A DNA stretch of 64,000 nucleotides from Methanobacterium_D oryzae (GCF_050433505.1 NZ_JBNPXC010000002.1:248001-312000); one strand, 5' to 3'. Positions 53,783-63,647 are shown, numbered from the stretch's first letter. The notes: a model not told the origin generated them from the letters alone. Made by a program: numbers and translations.

Positions 53783-55093
53783 ATGTCGTTAAAAGTTGTA
53801 GTTATCATAGGAACAAGGCCTGAGATAATTAAAATGGCCCCTGTTATTGATGAAATTGAAAAAAGAAATGTTGATAATATTCTCATTCATACAGGACAAC
53901 ATTATGATCATGAAATGTCTGACCAGTTTTTTCTTGATTTAGAACTTAAAAAACCAGATTATAATATAGGTGTTGGCTCTGGATCTCATGGAGAACAAAC
54001 AGCCACAATGATGAAAGGTATTGAAGAAGTATTAACTGCAGAAAAGCCAGATATAGTGCTTGTTCAGGGAGATACTAATGCTGTGCTTGCTGGAGCAATT
54101 GTAGCTTCAAAGCTCCATATTCCAGTAGGGCATGTTGAAGCTGGTTTAAGGTCATATGATAAATCTATGCCAGAAGAGATAAATAGGGAAGTTGCAGATG
54201 TTTGTTCAAAGATGTACTTTGTACCAACTGAAGAATCTGCAATAAACTTGCTTTTTGATGGAATAAGTCCGAAAGATGTTTTTATAACTGGAAATACTGT
54301 AGTTGATGCATGTATAAGAAATCTTGAAATTGCAAAAAAGACATCTAAAATAGAATCTAAATCATATTTTGGTGAAAATATATTAACTCTCACTATGCAT
54401 AGAGCAGAAAACGTTGATAACAAAGAAAGGCTTCAAAATATAGTGGATGCCTTAATGGAACTTAAAGATCTAAGCGTGGTTTTCCCTGCCCATCCACGAA
54501 CAGTTAAAAATCTCGAAAAATTTGGACTGCTTGAAAAACTCCAAAAAGCAGATCATATTAATCTCATTAAGCCAATTGGTTATCTTGATTTTTTATTACT
54601 TCTTTCAAAGTCTAAATTCGTTATGACAGATTCTGGAGGGATACAGGAAGAAGCTGTTACTCTAGATGTACCCTGCATAACATTAAGATATAACACTGAG
54701 CGCCCTGAAACTGTTAAAGCAGGTGGAAATATATTAGTTGGTTCCCAAAAGGACAAGATAACAGATACAGTTAAAGAGCTCCTTAGTAACAGTAATTTAT
54801 ATAATAGAATGAAAAAAGCTGAAAATCCATATGGTGAAGGTAATTCCTCTAAACAGATCTTAGACGCAATATTGGGATTATATAATGAAGATAAGCTTAA
54901 AATAAACGTTCCTGAAGATATAATGAAAGATAAAATAAGAGGTCTTCTTAGGATCAAAGAAAATATCAGTGTGCGTGAATTTGAGAAAAAAGAAGATTTA
55001 ATGGTTAAAATAGTGTTTGAAGAAGGTGATCCAATATTTCCTTATGATGATCTAAGTTTAAAAGATAAGATTATACTATTTGATAATTTATAG
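53783..55093 (+). CDS. wecB: UDP-N-acetylglucosamine 2-epimerase (WecB type)
   Basis: Epimerises UDP-GlcNAc to UDP-ManNAc. The family opening VVIIGTRPEIIKMAPVI is intact. Other motifs are HTGQHYDHEMSDQFF, VQGDTNAVLAGAI, VEAGLRSYD, MPEEINREV, TMHRAENVDN and the UDP-binding FVMTDSGGIQEEA with ITLRYNTERPETV. The start is ATG 53783, giving 436 residues; an upstream in-frame ATG/TTG would add a 23-residue hydrophobic-basic leader without support. The dehydrogenase gene follows after 201 bases and uses the product. The C-terminus is longer than in bacterial WecB (about 50 extra residues). Confidence 0.92.
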   Translation: MSLKVVVIIGTRPEIIKMAPVIDEIEKRNVDNILIHTGQHYDHEMSDQFFLDLELKKPDYNIGVGSGSHGEQTATMMKGIEEVLTAEKPDIVLVQGDTNAVLAGAIVASKLHIPVGHVEAGLRSYDKSMPEEINREVADVCSKMYFVPTEESAINLLFDGISPKDVFITGNTVVDACIRNLEIAKKTSKIESKSYFGENILTLTMHRAENVDNKERLQNIVDALMELKDLSVVFPAHPRTVKNLEKFGLLEKLQKADHINLIKPIGYLDFLLLLSKSKFVMTDSGGIQEEAVTLDVPCITLRYNTERPETVKAGGNILVGSQKDKITDTVKELLSNSNLYNRMKKAENPYGEGNSSKQILDAILGLYNEDKLKINVPEDIMKDKIRGLLRIKENISVREFEKKEDLMVKIVFEEGDPIFPYDDLSLKDKIILFDNL

Positions 55094-55294
55094 TCATATT
55101 TATTAAGTAAAGTATGAAAAGCGTAAAAAATACAAAGATTATTGTTTTTAGTTGGATAAAATTAAATTATTTGACAACTTATAATCAAATTAATATCAGA
55201 GAAGAAAAATGTTAAGATTACATTTTTTAAAGAATAAGGTTATATTAATTGATATTTAAATTCAAATTAATTTTACTAATTTCAGAGAGATAGA

Positions 55295-56596
55295 ATGATT
55301 CAGGAAAATACAAAAATTACAGTTTTTGGACTTGGTCACATCGGACTTCCAACTGCAGCTCTTTTTGCAAACAGCGGTTTACAGGTTACTGGGGTAGATA
55401 TAAACAAAAAAACCGTTGAGCTTGTAAATAAAGGAATATCTCCAGTCATGGAGCCAGGACTTGATGAACTGGTTAAAAAAGCGGTTGAAAGTGGTAAACT
55501 ATCTGCAACTACAGATGGAATCAGTGCTTCAAAGGCATCTGAGATCATGATTATAATTGTTCCCACACCTGTAGATGAGTTTAAAAAATCAGACCTTTCA
55601 GCGGTGAAAACTGCATGTGAAACCATCTCAAAAAGTCTCAATAAAGATGATCTAGTCATTATTGAAAGTACTATACCTCCAAAAACATGTGAGGATGTTG
55701 TAATTCCAATATTAGAGCAAAGTGGTCTAAAAGCAGAAACTGATTTTGGAGTGGGATGTACTCCTGAACGGGCACTTCCAAACAATACAATTTATGAAAT
55801 GACTCACAATGCAAGAGTTATTGGTGGAATTAATAGTAAAAGTGCGAATATAGCGGTCTCTCTTTATGAACACATTACAGAAGGCAAAATAATAAAAGTT
55901 AAAGACCTAATAACTGCAGAAATGGTTAAACTCATGGAAAATACATACAGAGACACAAATATAGCATTATCCAATGAACTTGCAAAAGTCTGTGAAAAAT
56001 TAGGCATCGATGCTATAGATGCTATAAATGCCGCAAACCATCATCCGAGAGTAAATATCCACACTCCAGGGCCGGGTGTTGGTGGACATTGTTTATCAAT
56101 TGATCCGTACTTTATAGTTGAAATGGCACAAAAAGAAGGAATAGAATCCACTTTAATAAAAAGTGCAAGGCATATAAATGAAGAAATGCCTAATCATGTT
56201 GTAGAACTTATTGAAGATACATTAAATGAAACAGGAAAAGAAATTGGGATTTCTAAAATAGGTATTTTGGGCGTCGCATATAAAGGAAATGTTGCTGATG
56301 CAAGAGAAACACCTGCAGAGCCTCTAATAAATGTTTTAATAGAAAAAGGGGCTGAAGTCTATGCGCATGATCCTTATACTCGTCAAGAAGTGATTGAATC
56401 ATTTGGAGCAACACCTATAACTATGGAAAAGGCATTAAAATGTGATATTGTGGTTTTAATTACTGATCATGATGAATATAAGGGCATCAAACCGGAAATG
56501 ATTGAAAATAAACTATTTATCTGCACAAGACCAATCTTTGATCCTGAACAGTTTAAAAAAGAAGGCGTAACTTTTAAAGGAATTGGAAGAATTTAA
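55295..56596 (+). CDS. wecC: UDP-N-acetyl-D-mannosamine dehydrogenase (WecC type)
   Basis: Oxidises UDP-ManNAc to UDP-ManNAcA with NAD. The 433-residue chain has the nucleotide-binding start VFGLGHIGLPTAALFANSG, then IIIVPTPVDEF, the catalytic cysteine motif GPGVGGHCLSIDPYF, and VAYKGNVADARETPA in the C-terminal half. ATG at 55295 follows a GAGAGA leader. With the preceding epimerase it forms the standard two-step route to UDP-ManNAcA, a building block of archaeal surface glycans and possibly of wall precursors. The mfnD gene follows after 25 bases on the same strand. Confidence 0.93.
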   Translation: MIQENTKITVFGLGHIGLPTAALFANSGLQVTGVDINKKTVELVNKGISPVMEPGLDELVKKAVESGKLSATTDGISASKASEIMIIIVPTPVDEFKKSDLSAVKTACETISKSLNKDDLVIIESTIPPKTCEDVVIPILEQSGLKAETDFGVGCTPERALPNNTIYEMTHNARVIGGINSKSANIAVSLYEHITEGKIIKVKDLITAEMVKLMENTYRDTNIALSNELAKVCEKLGIDAIDAINAANHHPRVNIHTPGPGVGGHCLSIDPYFIVEMAQKEGIESTLIKSARHINEEMPNHVVELIEDTLNETGKEIGISKIGILGVAYKGNVADARETPAEPLINVLIEKGAEVYAHDPYTRQEVIESFGATPITMEKALKCDIVVLITDHDEYKGIKPEMIENKLFICTRPIFDPEQFKKEGVTFKGIGRI

Positions 56597-56621
56597 ATTT
56601 TATTTTTGGAGTTGAATAAAT

Positions 56622-57617
56622 TTGAAAATACTTATTATTGAATATGCTACCGCTTTAGGAATAGATGATCCCTCAATATGTGCTGAAGGCCATGCAATGG
56701 TTAATGGACTTTTAGACGATTTAAAAGACAGGGATATCGATTATTTAATTCGAAAACAGCATACGCTGAATAATAACCACTGTAATCCTGTTGAACTTAA
56801 AGGAGATTTAATGGATTGGCTATATAATAATATTTCAAATTATAACGCATGTCTTGTAATAGCACCTGAAGAAGACTTTATTTTGCATAATATCACTCAA
56901 TTTATCGAAAAAGAAGGAATTAATATAATAGGATCAAGTTCAAATGCAGTAATGGCATGTTCTGACAAATTTAAAATGTATGAATCCCTTAAAAACAAGG
57001 TACCTATTATTGAAACTGAAAAAGTATTTTTTGATGATATTGATAAGTATAACAATTTTAATAAAAAGAAAGTTATAAAACCTGCAGATGGAGTTTCATG
57101 TTCGGGAGTAATGATTATAACTAATTTAGAAGAATTAAAAAAAGCAGCCCTAATGCTTGAAACTAATCTTCCTTACTTTGTAATTCAAGATTTTGTTGAG
57201 GGAACTACAGCCAGTGTTAGTCTTTTAAGTAATGGTAATGAAGCAGTTCCTTTAAGCTTAAATTTCCAAGATATCCAATTTTTAGAAGAAGGAATAAATT
57301 ATAATGGTGGAAAAGTACCATTAAATCATAAACTTGCCGATGAGGCTAAATTAGCTGCAAAAAAAGCTGTTGAGTCAATTGATGGTCTTAAGGGCTATGT
57401 TGGAGTTGACATGATTTTAGGCGAGGAAGTAAATGTTGTTGAGATAAACTCCAGAATTACAACACCCTATATAGCTTTGAAAGATATTTTGGATTTTAAT
57501 CTTGGTGAGGCAATTTTAGACTCTATTTATGGAGAATTACCTTCTAAATTTAATTTAAATGGTAAAATAGCATTTATTAAAGAAAATAATAAATTAAAAC
57601 TTAAAAAACTTAATTAA
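56622..57617 (+). CDS. mfnD: Tyramine--L-glutamate ligase MfnD (methanofuran synthesis)
   Basis: ATP-grasp ligase joining glutamate to tyramine in methanofuran synthesis. The 331 residues show ATP-grasp features: KVIKPADGVSCSGVMII (about 150-166), YFVIQDFVEGTTASVSLL, GYVGVDMILG and VNVVEINSRITTPYIAL. The start is TTG at 56622, after GGAG at 9-nt spacing, because no ATG precedes the KILIIEYATALG opening. mfnF follows after 19 bases, so two genes of the same pathway are cotranscribed. Assignment by family and context. Confidence 0.9.
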   Translation: MKILIIEYATALGIDDPSICAEGHAMVNGLLDDLKDRDIDYLIRKQHTLNNNHCNPVELKGDLMDWLYNNISNYNACLVIAPEEDFILHNITQFIEKEGINIIGSSSNAVMACSDKFKMYESLKNKVPIIETEKVFFDDIDKYNNFNKKKVIKPADGVSCSGVMIITNLEELKKAALMLETNLPYFVIQDFVEGTTASVSLLSNGNEAVPLSLNFQDIQFLEEGINYNGGKVPLNHKLADEAKLAAKKAVESIDGLKGYVGVDMILGEEVNVVEINSRITTPYIALKDILDFNLGEAILDSIYGELPSKFNLNGKIAFIKENNKLKLKKLN

Positions 57618-57636
57618 ATAATTTAAAGTGATTTTA

Positions 57637-58656
57637 ATGAAAATTGCAGGATTTGACATCGGTGGAGCAAATACGGACCTTGCAGTGGTTGAATTTGACG
57701 ATCAAGGCAATATAATAAATATCAGAACAGATTTTGAATATTTTCCAATGTGGTTAAAGAATGATGAACTTGGAGAAGCGCTATTGGATTTAATAGGCAA
57801 TGATTTAGATGATTTAGATGCAGTTGGAGTCTGTATGACTGCTGAACTCGTAGATGCTTATAAAACAAAAAAAGAAGGTGTAATAGACATTGCAACTAAA
57901 TCAGAGGAATCATTTTCAGTTCCTGTAGGGTTTATAGGACTTAATGGAATTTTAAACTTCAAAAAAGTTACTGAAAACCCTGATGAAGTTGCTGCAGCAA
58001 ACTGGATTGCAACAGCAAAAATAGCGTCTAAGATAGAGAATAATTGTATAATGATCGATACTGGAAGCACAACTACTGATATAATTCCTATTAAAACCGG
58101 TTCAGAATGTGCTAAAGGCCGATCTGATCTTGAAAGGTTAAAAACAGGAGAATTAGTTTACAGTGGAACTTTAAGGACAAATGTAGCTGCAATAGTTGAT
58201 AAAGTCCAATTAGGTGATGAATTTTTACGAGTTTCTTCTGAACTTTTTGCAATTACGGCAGATGTTCATATGATCCTTGGAAATATAAAAGAAGAAGATT
58301 ATATTTGCAGTACTCCGGATGGTGCTGGAAAATCAAAAGAAGACTGCATGAGGCGAATTGCAAGAGTTATTTGTGGCGATATGGATATACTGAGCCAATC
58401 CGATATAGAAAAAATTTCGGCATACATCTATAAAGAACAGGTTCAAAGGGTTGCAGAAGCATTATTAGAGGTTTCAAAAAGAGAAAATCTAGATAAAGTC
58501 GTTACCACAGGGCTTGGTATGAATATAATCGGTGCAAAAGCTGCAGAAGTTGCTGAACTTGAATCAATAGGAATGGATGAACTTTTAAGTAAGGAAGAAT
58601 GTGTTGTAGCACCAGCAATAGGGACAGCATTAATGATGGAAAATTTTAAAGAATGA
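57637..58656 (+). CDS. mfnF: MfnF: furan-methanamine coupling enzyme of methanofuran synthesis
   Basis: Couples the furan ring to gamma-glutamyl-tyramine in methanofuran synthesis. It belongs to the ASKHA-like family long annotated as H4MPT-linked C1 protein. The 339 residues begin MKIAGFDIGGANTDLAVVE, with a DxGxxxT-type phosphate loop. They continue with IMIDTGSTTTDIIPI and GLGMNIIGAKAAEV. The start is ATG 57637, just after AAGTGAT; GTG at 57628 overlaps it. It directly follows mfnD, strengthening both calls. Confidence 0.9.
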   Translation: MKIAGFDIGGANTDLAVVEFDDQGNIINIRTDFEYFPMWLKNDELGEALLDLIGNDLDDLDAVGVCMTAELVDAYKTKKEGVIDIATKSEESFSVPVGFIGLNGILNFKKVTENPDEVAAANWIATAKIASKIENNCIMIDTGSTTTDIIPIKTGSECAKGRSDLERLKTGELVYSGTLRTNVAAIVDKVQLGDEFLRVSSELFAITADVHMILGNIKEEDYICSTPDGAGKSKEDCMRRIARVICGDMDILSQSDIEKISAYIYKEQVQRVAEALLEVSKRENLDKVVTTGLGMNIIGAKAAEVAELESIGMDELLSKEECVVAPAIGTALMMENFKE

Positions 58657-58777
58657 ATTGTAAGTTCTGATGAATAATATTTTATATTTAAGAATAACTT
58701 TCATTTTTTTAACAACAAAGTATAAAAATCTATAAATTAAAGATAAAAGAATCCAGCAAAGGTTAAATAGTGATTCA

Positions 58778-59452
58778 ATGGTTAAAAATAAGTATATTAT
58801 CGCACTTGTAATTATAGCAATTATAGGATTGTTTTTATTTTATAATTCTAGCCAACATTCTGTTTTAGGCACAAATACAAAAGGATACGTTACAAAAGAT
58901 GTATATAACCATTATGGATCTACTGATAAGAAAATAGCTGTTATTACTGGAATGCATCCTCGTGAAAATTTATCAGAGACTATTGTGCCCGAATCTATAA
59001 AAGCTTACGCTCTTACACATAATATAGAAATTGTAAATTATAAAGTAATTGTTACTAGCAATCCTGATAGTTTTACAATAAGTCGTAATAATGGAGAAAA
59101 CCTTGTTGCTCAATATGTAATTCCAGACATTAAAAAATCAAATTATGACTTAGTAATCATCTGCCATGACCATGAAAAGGGCTATGGTGAGGGATATTAT
59201 ATAGCTACTCCAAGTATGGATGGAAAATCTGTAACATTAGCGCAGGCAGTTCATCAAATTCTCACAGATTTTAATTATTATCAAAGGGATACTAGTAAAA
59301 GGACTCAAAGTACATCTATTACCAAGGTTGACAATCCAATAACAAATACAGGAACTCCAGTGTTTGTTTATGAGATTCCAGAAGAGGATGGGTATTTTAA
59401 TTCATTTTATAACTCAAAAAAATTAATTGATACCTCTTTAGATGTTTTATAA
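58778..59452 (+). CDS. Secreted M14-like putative metallopeptidase A
   Basis: 224 residues with an N-terminal membrane anchor or signal (KYIIALVIIAIIGLFLFYNS). The short catalytic-like domain has TGMHPREN (His60 and Glu63, the H-x-x-E of M14 carboxypeptidases), IICHDHEKGYG (His130, His132) and VFVYEIPE (Glu199) near the end. This spacing is that of a reduced M14 fold; zinc binding is inferred. ATG at 58778 follows AGTGAT. A close paralogue follows 257 bases downstream. Wall-peptide trimming is possible in a pseudomurein organism but unproven. Confidence 0.65.
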   Translation: MVKNKYIIALVIIAIIGLFLFYNSSQHSVLGTNTKGYVTKDVYNHYGSTDKKIAVITGMHPRENLSETIVPESIKAYALTHNIEIVNYKVIVTSNPDSFTISRNNGENLVAQYVIPDIKKSNYDLVIICHDHEKGYGEGYYIATPSMDGKSVTLAQAVHQILTDFNYYQRDTSKRTQSTSITKVDNPITNTGTPVFVYEIPEEDGYFNSFYNSKKLIDTSLDVL

Positions 59453-59709
59453 GTTAAATATGAGAATATTGGACTAATTTAAAAAACCACTTTATTTTTT
59501 CAAAATTAAGATAATTTAATCATTTATTAAAATATGGATCATATTAATTTAGTAAATAAAAACTCGAATTTTTGATTTACAATTTATATTGTCATTACTA
59601 AACGTATATTGTAACATTTAAACTCTATTTAAGTAATAAATGTTTGAAATTTTTCATAAAATTATTTATAGAGGTTTATCAAATCTTTTTACTTGTATGG
59701 AGAATAAAG

Positions 59710-60396
59710 ATGATAAAAAGAACTTTAATTATAATTATTATACTGGCAGTTATTGTTGTTGCTGCTTCTGGATCCTTAAATAGCGTTGATTCTGTTCAGA
59801 AATCTGTTTTAGGTTCAGATAAAACTGGAAAAGTTACAAAGATAGTTTATTCTTATAAAAGTACAAATTCTCATAAAATAGCAGTTATTTCAGGAATGCA
59901 TCCTCGTGAAAATGTTTCAGCAAGTGTTTCTGAAGATGCAGTTAAGAATTATGCACAATCCCATAAAGTCAATATTATAAATTATAAGGTGGAAGTTAAA
60001 GAAAATCCAGATTATGTAGCATCTGGAAGAAAAAAAGGAGAAATGCTTGTAGCTAATTATGTTATTCCAGATATTGCTAAATCAGATTATGATGTTGTAA
60101 TTATCTGTCATGACCATAAAAAAGGTTATGGGGATGGATTTTATGTTGCAATCCCTACAATGGATTCAAAATCACTGGAATTAGCTGAAAAATTCCGTAA
60201 AATAAGTCCAGAATATAGATATTATCAGAGGGATCCAGAGAAGAAAGCTCAAAGTAAATCCATTTCAAGGGTTGATAATCCAATAGCCAAATTAAGAATC
60301 CCTGTATTTGTCTATGAAATTCCTGAATGGTCAGAATATAAAGAAGCATATGATCAAACTTATAAATTGATTGATACTGCTTATAAAATCTCTTAA
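59710..60396 (+). CDS. Secreted M14-like putative metallopeptidase B
   Basis: 228 residues, a tandem paralogue of the preceding gene. The N-terminus MIKRTLIIIIILAVIVVAA is a signal peptide or anchor. The same catalytic-like pattern is present: SGMHPREN, ICHDHKKGYG and VFVYEIPE, along with NYKVEVKENPDY and YYQRDPEKKAQSKSISRVDNPI. The start is ATG 59710, 6 nt after GGAGA. A longer in-frame start at 59644 adds a hydrophobic leader without a ribosome-binding site. The two genes probably arose by duplication. Confidence 0.65.
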   Translation: MIKRTLIIIIILAVIVVAASGSLNSVDSVQKSVLGSDKTGKVTKIVYSYKSTNSHKIAVISGMHPRENVSASVSEDAVKNYAQSHKVNIINYKVEVKENPDYVASGRKKGEMLVANYVIPDIAKSDYDVVIICHDHKKGYGDGFYVAIPTMDSKSLELAEKFRKISPEYRYYQRDPEKKAQSKSISRVDNPIAKLRIPVFVYEIPEWSEYKEAYDQTYKLIDTAYKIS

Positions 60397-60408
60397 TAAC
60401 TTATTTTT

Positions 60409-60651
60409 TTAGTTTCCATAGACTAGTGCATAAATAAGAATTCCAATGCCTATAAATGGTAAAATTACATTAATAATAATCGTAACTTCTCTACGCCCTG
60501 TTTCATGAGGATTATAAGCTTCTAAGAAAAATGCAATGCTTAATATAATCCATCCAAGAGCATATAAATAATTTCCAACGTATAAAAAGTACATAGAAAG
60601 GCTTAAAAATATAATTGCAATTAAAATGCTAATTTTATCATTCCGTGACAT
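60409..60651 (-). CDS. Small membrane protein
   Basis: 80 residues with two or three transmembrane helices: ISILIAIIFLSLSMYFLYV, ALGWIILSIAFFLEAY and IIINVILPFIGIGILIYALVYG. No family was recognised. The regular hydrophobic pattern supports a real gene. It is convergent with the M14-like gene and lies 13 bases from its stop. No function is proposed. Confidence 0.5.
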   Translation of the reverse strand: MSRNDKISILIAIIFLSLSMYFLYVGNYLYALGWIILSIAFFLEAYNPHETGRREVTIIINVILPFIGIGILIYALVYGN

Positions 60652-60737
60652 AAAAATCCTCTTTTTTATTATTTGTTTAATTTACTTTAAATATTTTTTA
60701 AATAAAAAAGAGTTAAATGAAGCTCTTAATTTTAAAA

Positions 60738-61163
60738 TTATTTTGAATGAAAATTATCTAATACGATTGAATCAATACAATGTAAAATTTTCAAAATATG
60801 ATCAAAATTAACTGGTTTTCTAATACAATAATTTGCGTATTTTTTAGCTTTCTTAATATATGGGGGATAATTGGACGAAATAAGGAGCACAACCGGTGTT
60901 GATTTAAGATATTCATCGTCCTTAATTTCTTTAAGCAATTCAAATCCATTCATACGAGGTAAATTAAGGTCTAATAATATAATATCTGGACATGGGACTT
61001 TTTTATAACCTGCGTGATGACGTAAATAGTGCAGTGCTTCAATTCCATCTTTTACAACAAAAAATTCATTTTTTATATCCGAATCTTTAAAAACTTCAAA
61101 TGTCCATCGTGCATCTGCTGGATTATCTTCTACTAGCAATATTTTAATTGGTTTATTAACCAT
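60738..61163 (-). CDS. Stand-alone response regulator receiver protein
   Basis: 141 residues, a single CheY-like receiver domain. Acidic residues are in LLVEDNPADARW and the phospho-Asp in DIILLDLNLPRMNGF (about Asp60). The Ser/Thr switch site is LLISSN, and the conserved Lys is in CIRKPVNF. No DNA-binding output domain is present, as in Rcp1-like regulators. The start is ATG 61163, 6 nt after GAGGG; ATG 61166 is only 3 nt away. It may work with histidine kinases such as the one at 42218-44314, 16 kb away; that pairing is inference. Confidence 0.88.
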   Translation of the reverse strand: MVNKPIKILLVEDNPADARWTFEVFKDSDIKNEFFVVKDGIEALHYLRHHAGYKKVPCPDIILLDLNLPRMNGFELLKEIKDDEYLKSTPVVLLISSNYPPYIKKAKKYANYCIRKPVNFDHILKILHCIDSIVLDNFHSK

Positions 61164-61187
61164 CATAATCCCTCTAACATATAACAT

Positions 61188-61505
61188 TGATTCAATTGAA
61201 CATAATCTACATTGTTCTAATTAATTAATATCACATTATATGTTTATATTGTTAGATTGATTTTATACATCTATATATTATGATTAAACTCCTTAATAAA
61301 CTTTGTTTTTTAAAAAGAATTTAAAAATAAAACTTTAATACTTTAATATCTAAATAATAATACTTTAAGTAAAATTAGTAATTTAATAATTATAAAAATT
61401 TAAAATCAAGTCCAGAACACTCAAGATTTTTAAAACTGAATATAAAATTAAAAATGAAGAAGTTTAAGGATCATTTAAATATTATTAATGTATAAAAGAG
61501 TAGGA
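61188..61505. other. Intergenic region upstream of the response regulator and downstream of carS
   Basis: About 320 AT-rich bases between the response regulator and the end of carS, both on the minus strand. It holds the response-regulator promoter (TATA-like runs near 61235-61280). No gene or RNA was recognised. Confidence 0.4.
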
Positions 61506-62054
61506 TTAGTACCAAACGTCTTTTATTCCAATTAAATATGCGATTATGTTAGCAGAAAGATGCAAAATGATGGATATAACAAATAATAATAAAAGCATAT
61601 CAACAGGGAAATCAACAACAATTGAAGCAAAAATTAAAGAACCTACAACAAGATCTAACTGATCAAGAAGTGGAATAGGTCTTCCTCTTTTAATTCCTAT
61701 TCTTCTTTTTAAAAAGCTTCCAAAAGCATCACCTATCAAAGCACCTGCACCAAGGAAAAATCCTAACAGAATACCTTGAATTATACTATCTGGTAATATT
61801 CCATATACAAAACCTGTTTGTGAAGCAATTCCTTGTAGTAACCCAACTAGTGTCCCAAAACCGATGCCAATAAGTGTCCCACGCCAAGTAACTCCGTCTC
61901 CAATTAATCTACGTCCATCAACGAAATTATGACCGAAATCCAATGGTTTACCTCCGCCAAATGCTAATGCGGAAGCGTTTGCAAGGTATGCTGGTAACAT
62001 AAAGTATATTACATATGCTGACATAACTAAAACACTGATAACACTTGTATCCAT
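61506..62054 (-). CDS. carS: CDP-archaeol synthase CarS
   Basis: Transfers CMP to digeranylgeranylglycerol-phosphate to make CDP-archaeol, the branch point of archaeal phospholipid synthesis in the membrane. The 182-residue integral protein (about five transmembrane helices) has the family motifs GKPLDFGHNFVDGRRLIGDG and GDAFGSFLKRRIGIKRGRP. PLLDQLDLVVGSL lies near the C-terminus. ATG at 62054 follows GGAGG. It diverges from the tes gene, so an early and a late lipid enzyme share one intergenic region. Confidence 0.95.
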   Translation of the reverse strand: MDTSVISVLVMSAYVIYFMLPAYLANASALAFGGGKPLDFGHNFVDGRRLIGDGVTWRGTLIGIGFGTLVGLLQGIASQTGFVYGILPDSIIQGILLGFFLGAGALIGDAFGSFLKRRIGIKRGRPIPLLDQLDLVVGSLIFASIVVDFPVDMLLLLFVISIILHLSANIIAYLIGIKDVWY

Positions 62055-62129
62055 AATTAACCTCCAAATTTAAAACGAGATAATAAACATGTTATCTATT
62101 ATATCTATTAAATATTATATGGTGAAATG

Positions 62130-63647
62130 ATGATTATAAAAAAGACCAAAAGTCTATGTCCTGAGTGTCTTAGTGTCATTGATGCAGAAGTATATAAGGA
62201 CAATGATAAAATTATGATAAAAAAAGAATGCGAAGAGCATGGTATTTTTGATAGTACTTATTGGAGTAATGGTAAACTTTACACAAAAGCTTCAGAAAGC
62301 GATTTTAAAGGTGATGGAATTGAAAATCCTCAAACTCATCCAGAAAATGAGTGTCCACTAAATTGTGGAATATGTGATGAACACGAAAGCCAGACCATTT
62401 TAGGCCTTATTGATGTTACAAATAGGTGTAACTTAAAATGTCCGGTATGTTTTGCTAATGCTGCAGTCTCTAATCAATTATATGAACCTTCTTACGAACA
62501 AATAAGAGAAATGCTACAAAATTTAAGGGGTAACGAACCTGTACCGGCGCCTGCGATTCAATATGCTGGCGGAGAGCCCACAGTAAGAAAGGACATTGTG
62601 GACTTAATCAAACTTGCAAAAGAAGAAGGATTTTCACACACACAAATTGCTACAAATGGTTTAAGACTCGCAAGAAACCCTGAATTGGCACGTGAATTAA
62701 AGGAAGCAGGATTAAACACAGTTTATCTTCAATTCGATGGAGTTACAGAAGAACCTTATCTGAAGATAAGAAATAAAGACTTATTATCAACAAAATTAAA
62801 AGCAATTGCAAACTGCAGAAAAGTAGAGTTAGGTATAGTTTTAGTCCCTACTGTGATTAAAGGAATTAATGATGATCAAATAGGAGCTATAATAAGATTT
62901 GCAGTTGATAATATTGATATAATACGTGGAGTGAACTTCCAACCAGTTTCATTTGCAGGAAGAACACCATCTGATGAGGTCGAAAATCAGCGTATAACTA
63001 TTCCTGATTTTGAAAAACTTGTAGAAAAACAGACAGATAGTGAAATTAAAGTAGAAGATTTCCATCCCGCATCAAGTGTTACTCCGATTTCAGAGTTTAT
63101 AGAAGCAATTGAAGGTGAAAAACAGGTTATATTTACATGTCACCCTCACTGTGGCGCAGCTACATATATTTTCATTGATGATGGAGAAATTATCCCAATT
63201 ACTCAATTTGTTGATGTTGATAGGTTTTTCGATCTCCTTAGTAAAAGTGCGGGAGATATAAAAGACGGTGGAATAACTGGAAAGGCTAAAACCGTAGCAA
63301 GGGCTACAATGGAACTTCCAAAGACAATAGACAGATCAAAAGCACCCAGTGCAGTTGATATGAAAAATATACTAACTTCTGTTTTTAAAGAAAGATCTTA
63401 TGATGCTCTAGGAAATTTCCACCATAATACCTTGCTTATTGCATGCATGCACTTCATGGATCCTTGGAACTTCGATCAAGACAGAGTAAAAAGATGCGTA
63501 ATTCATTATGCAGTTCCAGATGGAAGAATAATTCCATTCTGTTCTATGAACGCAATTTACAGGGAAGAACTTGAAAATAAATTTGCTATCCCCTTTAAAA
63601 AAGAAAATATTACTCAAAATAATTCAATTAAATCTTCAGAAAAATAG
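62130..63647 (+). CDS. tes: Radical SAM tetraether lipid synthase Tes (MJ0619 family)
   Basis: Radical SAM enzyme that joins archaeol chains to form tetraether (GDGT) lipids. The 505 residues have an N-terminal rubredoxin-like CPECL, two cysteine groups (CPLNCGIC and the radical SAM CNLKCPVC, Cys100/Cys104/Cys107), and FTCHPHCGAATYIF farther on. The family was once annotated as a pterin methyltransferase (MJ0619); later work identified it as the tetraether synthase. The start is ATG 62130, 4 nt after GGTGA; ATG 62127 is one nt away from it. Its neighbour carS supports a lipid role, while the beta-RFA-P synthase gene downstream explains the older pterin annotation. Confidence 0.85.
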   Translation: MIIKKTKSLCPECLSVIDAEVYKDNDKIMIKKECEEHGIFDSTYWSNGKLYTKASESDFKGDGIENPQTHPENECPLNCGICDEHESQTILGLIDVTNRCNLKCPVCFANAAVSNQLYEPSYEQIREMLQNLRGNEPVPAPAIQYAGGEPTVRKDIVDLIKLAKEEGFSHTQIATNGLRLARNPELARELKEAGLNTVYLQFDGVTEEPYLKIRNKDLLSTKLKAIANCRKVELGIVLVPTVIKGINDDQIGAIIRFAVDNIDIIRGVNFQPVSFAGRTPSDEVENQRITIPDFEKLVEKQTDSEIKVEDFHPASSVTPISEFIEAIEGEKQVIFTCHPHCGAATYIFIDDGEIIPITQFVDVDRFFDLLSKSAGDIKDGGITGKAKTVARATMELPKTIDRSKAPSAVDMKNILTSVFKERSYDALGNFHHNTLLIACMHFMDPWNFDQDRVKRCVIHYAVPDGRIIPFCSMNAIYREELENKFAIPFKKENITQNNSIKSSEK

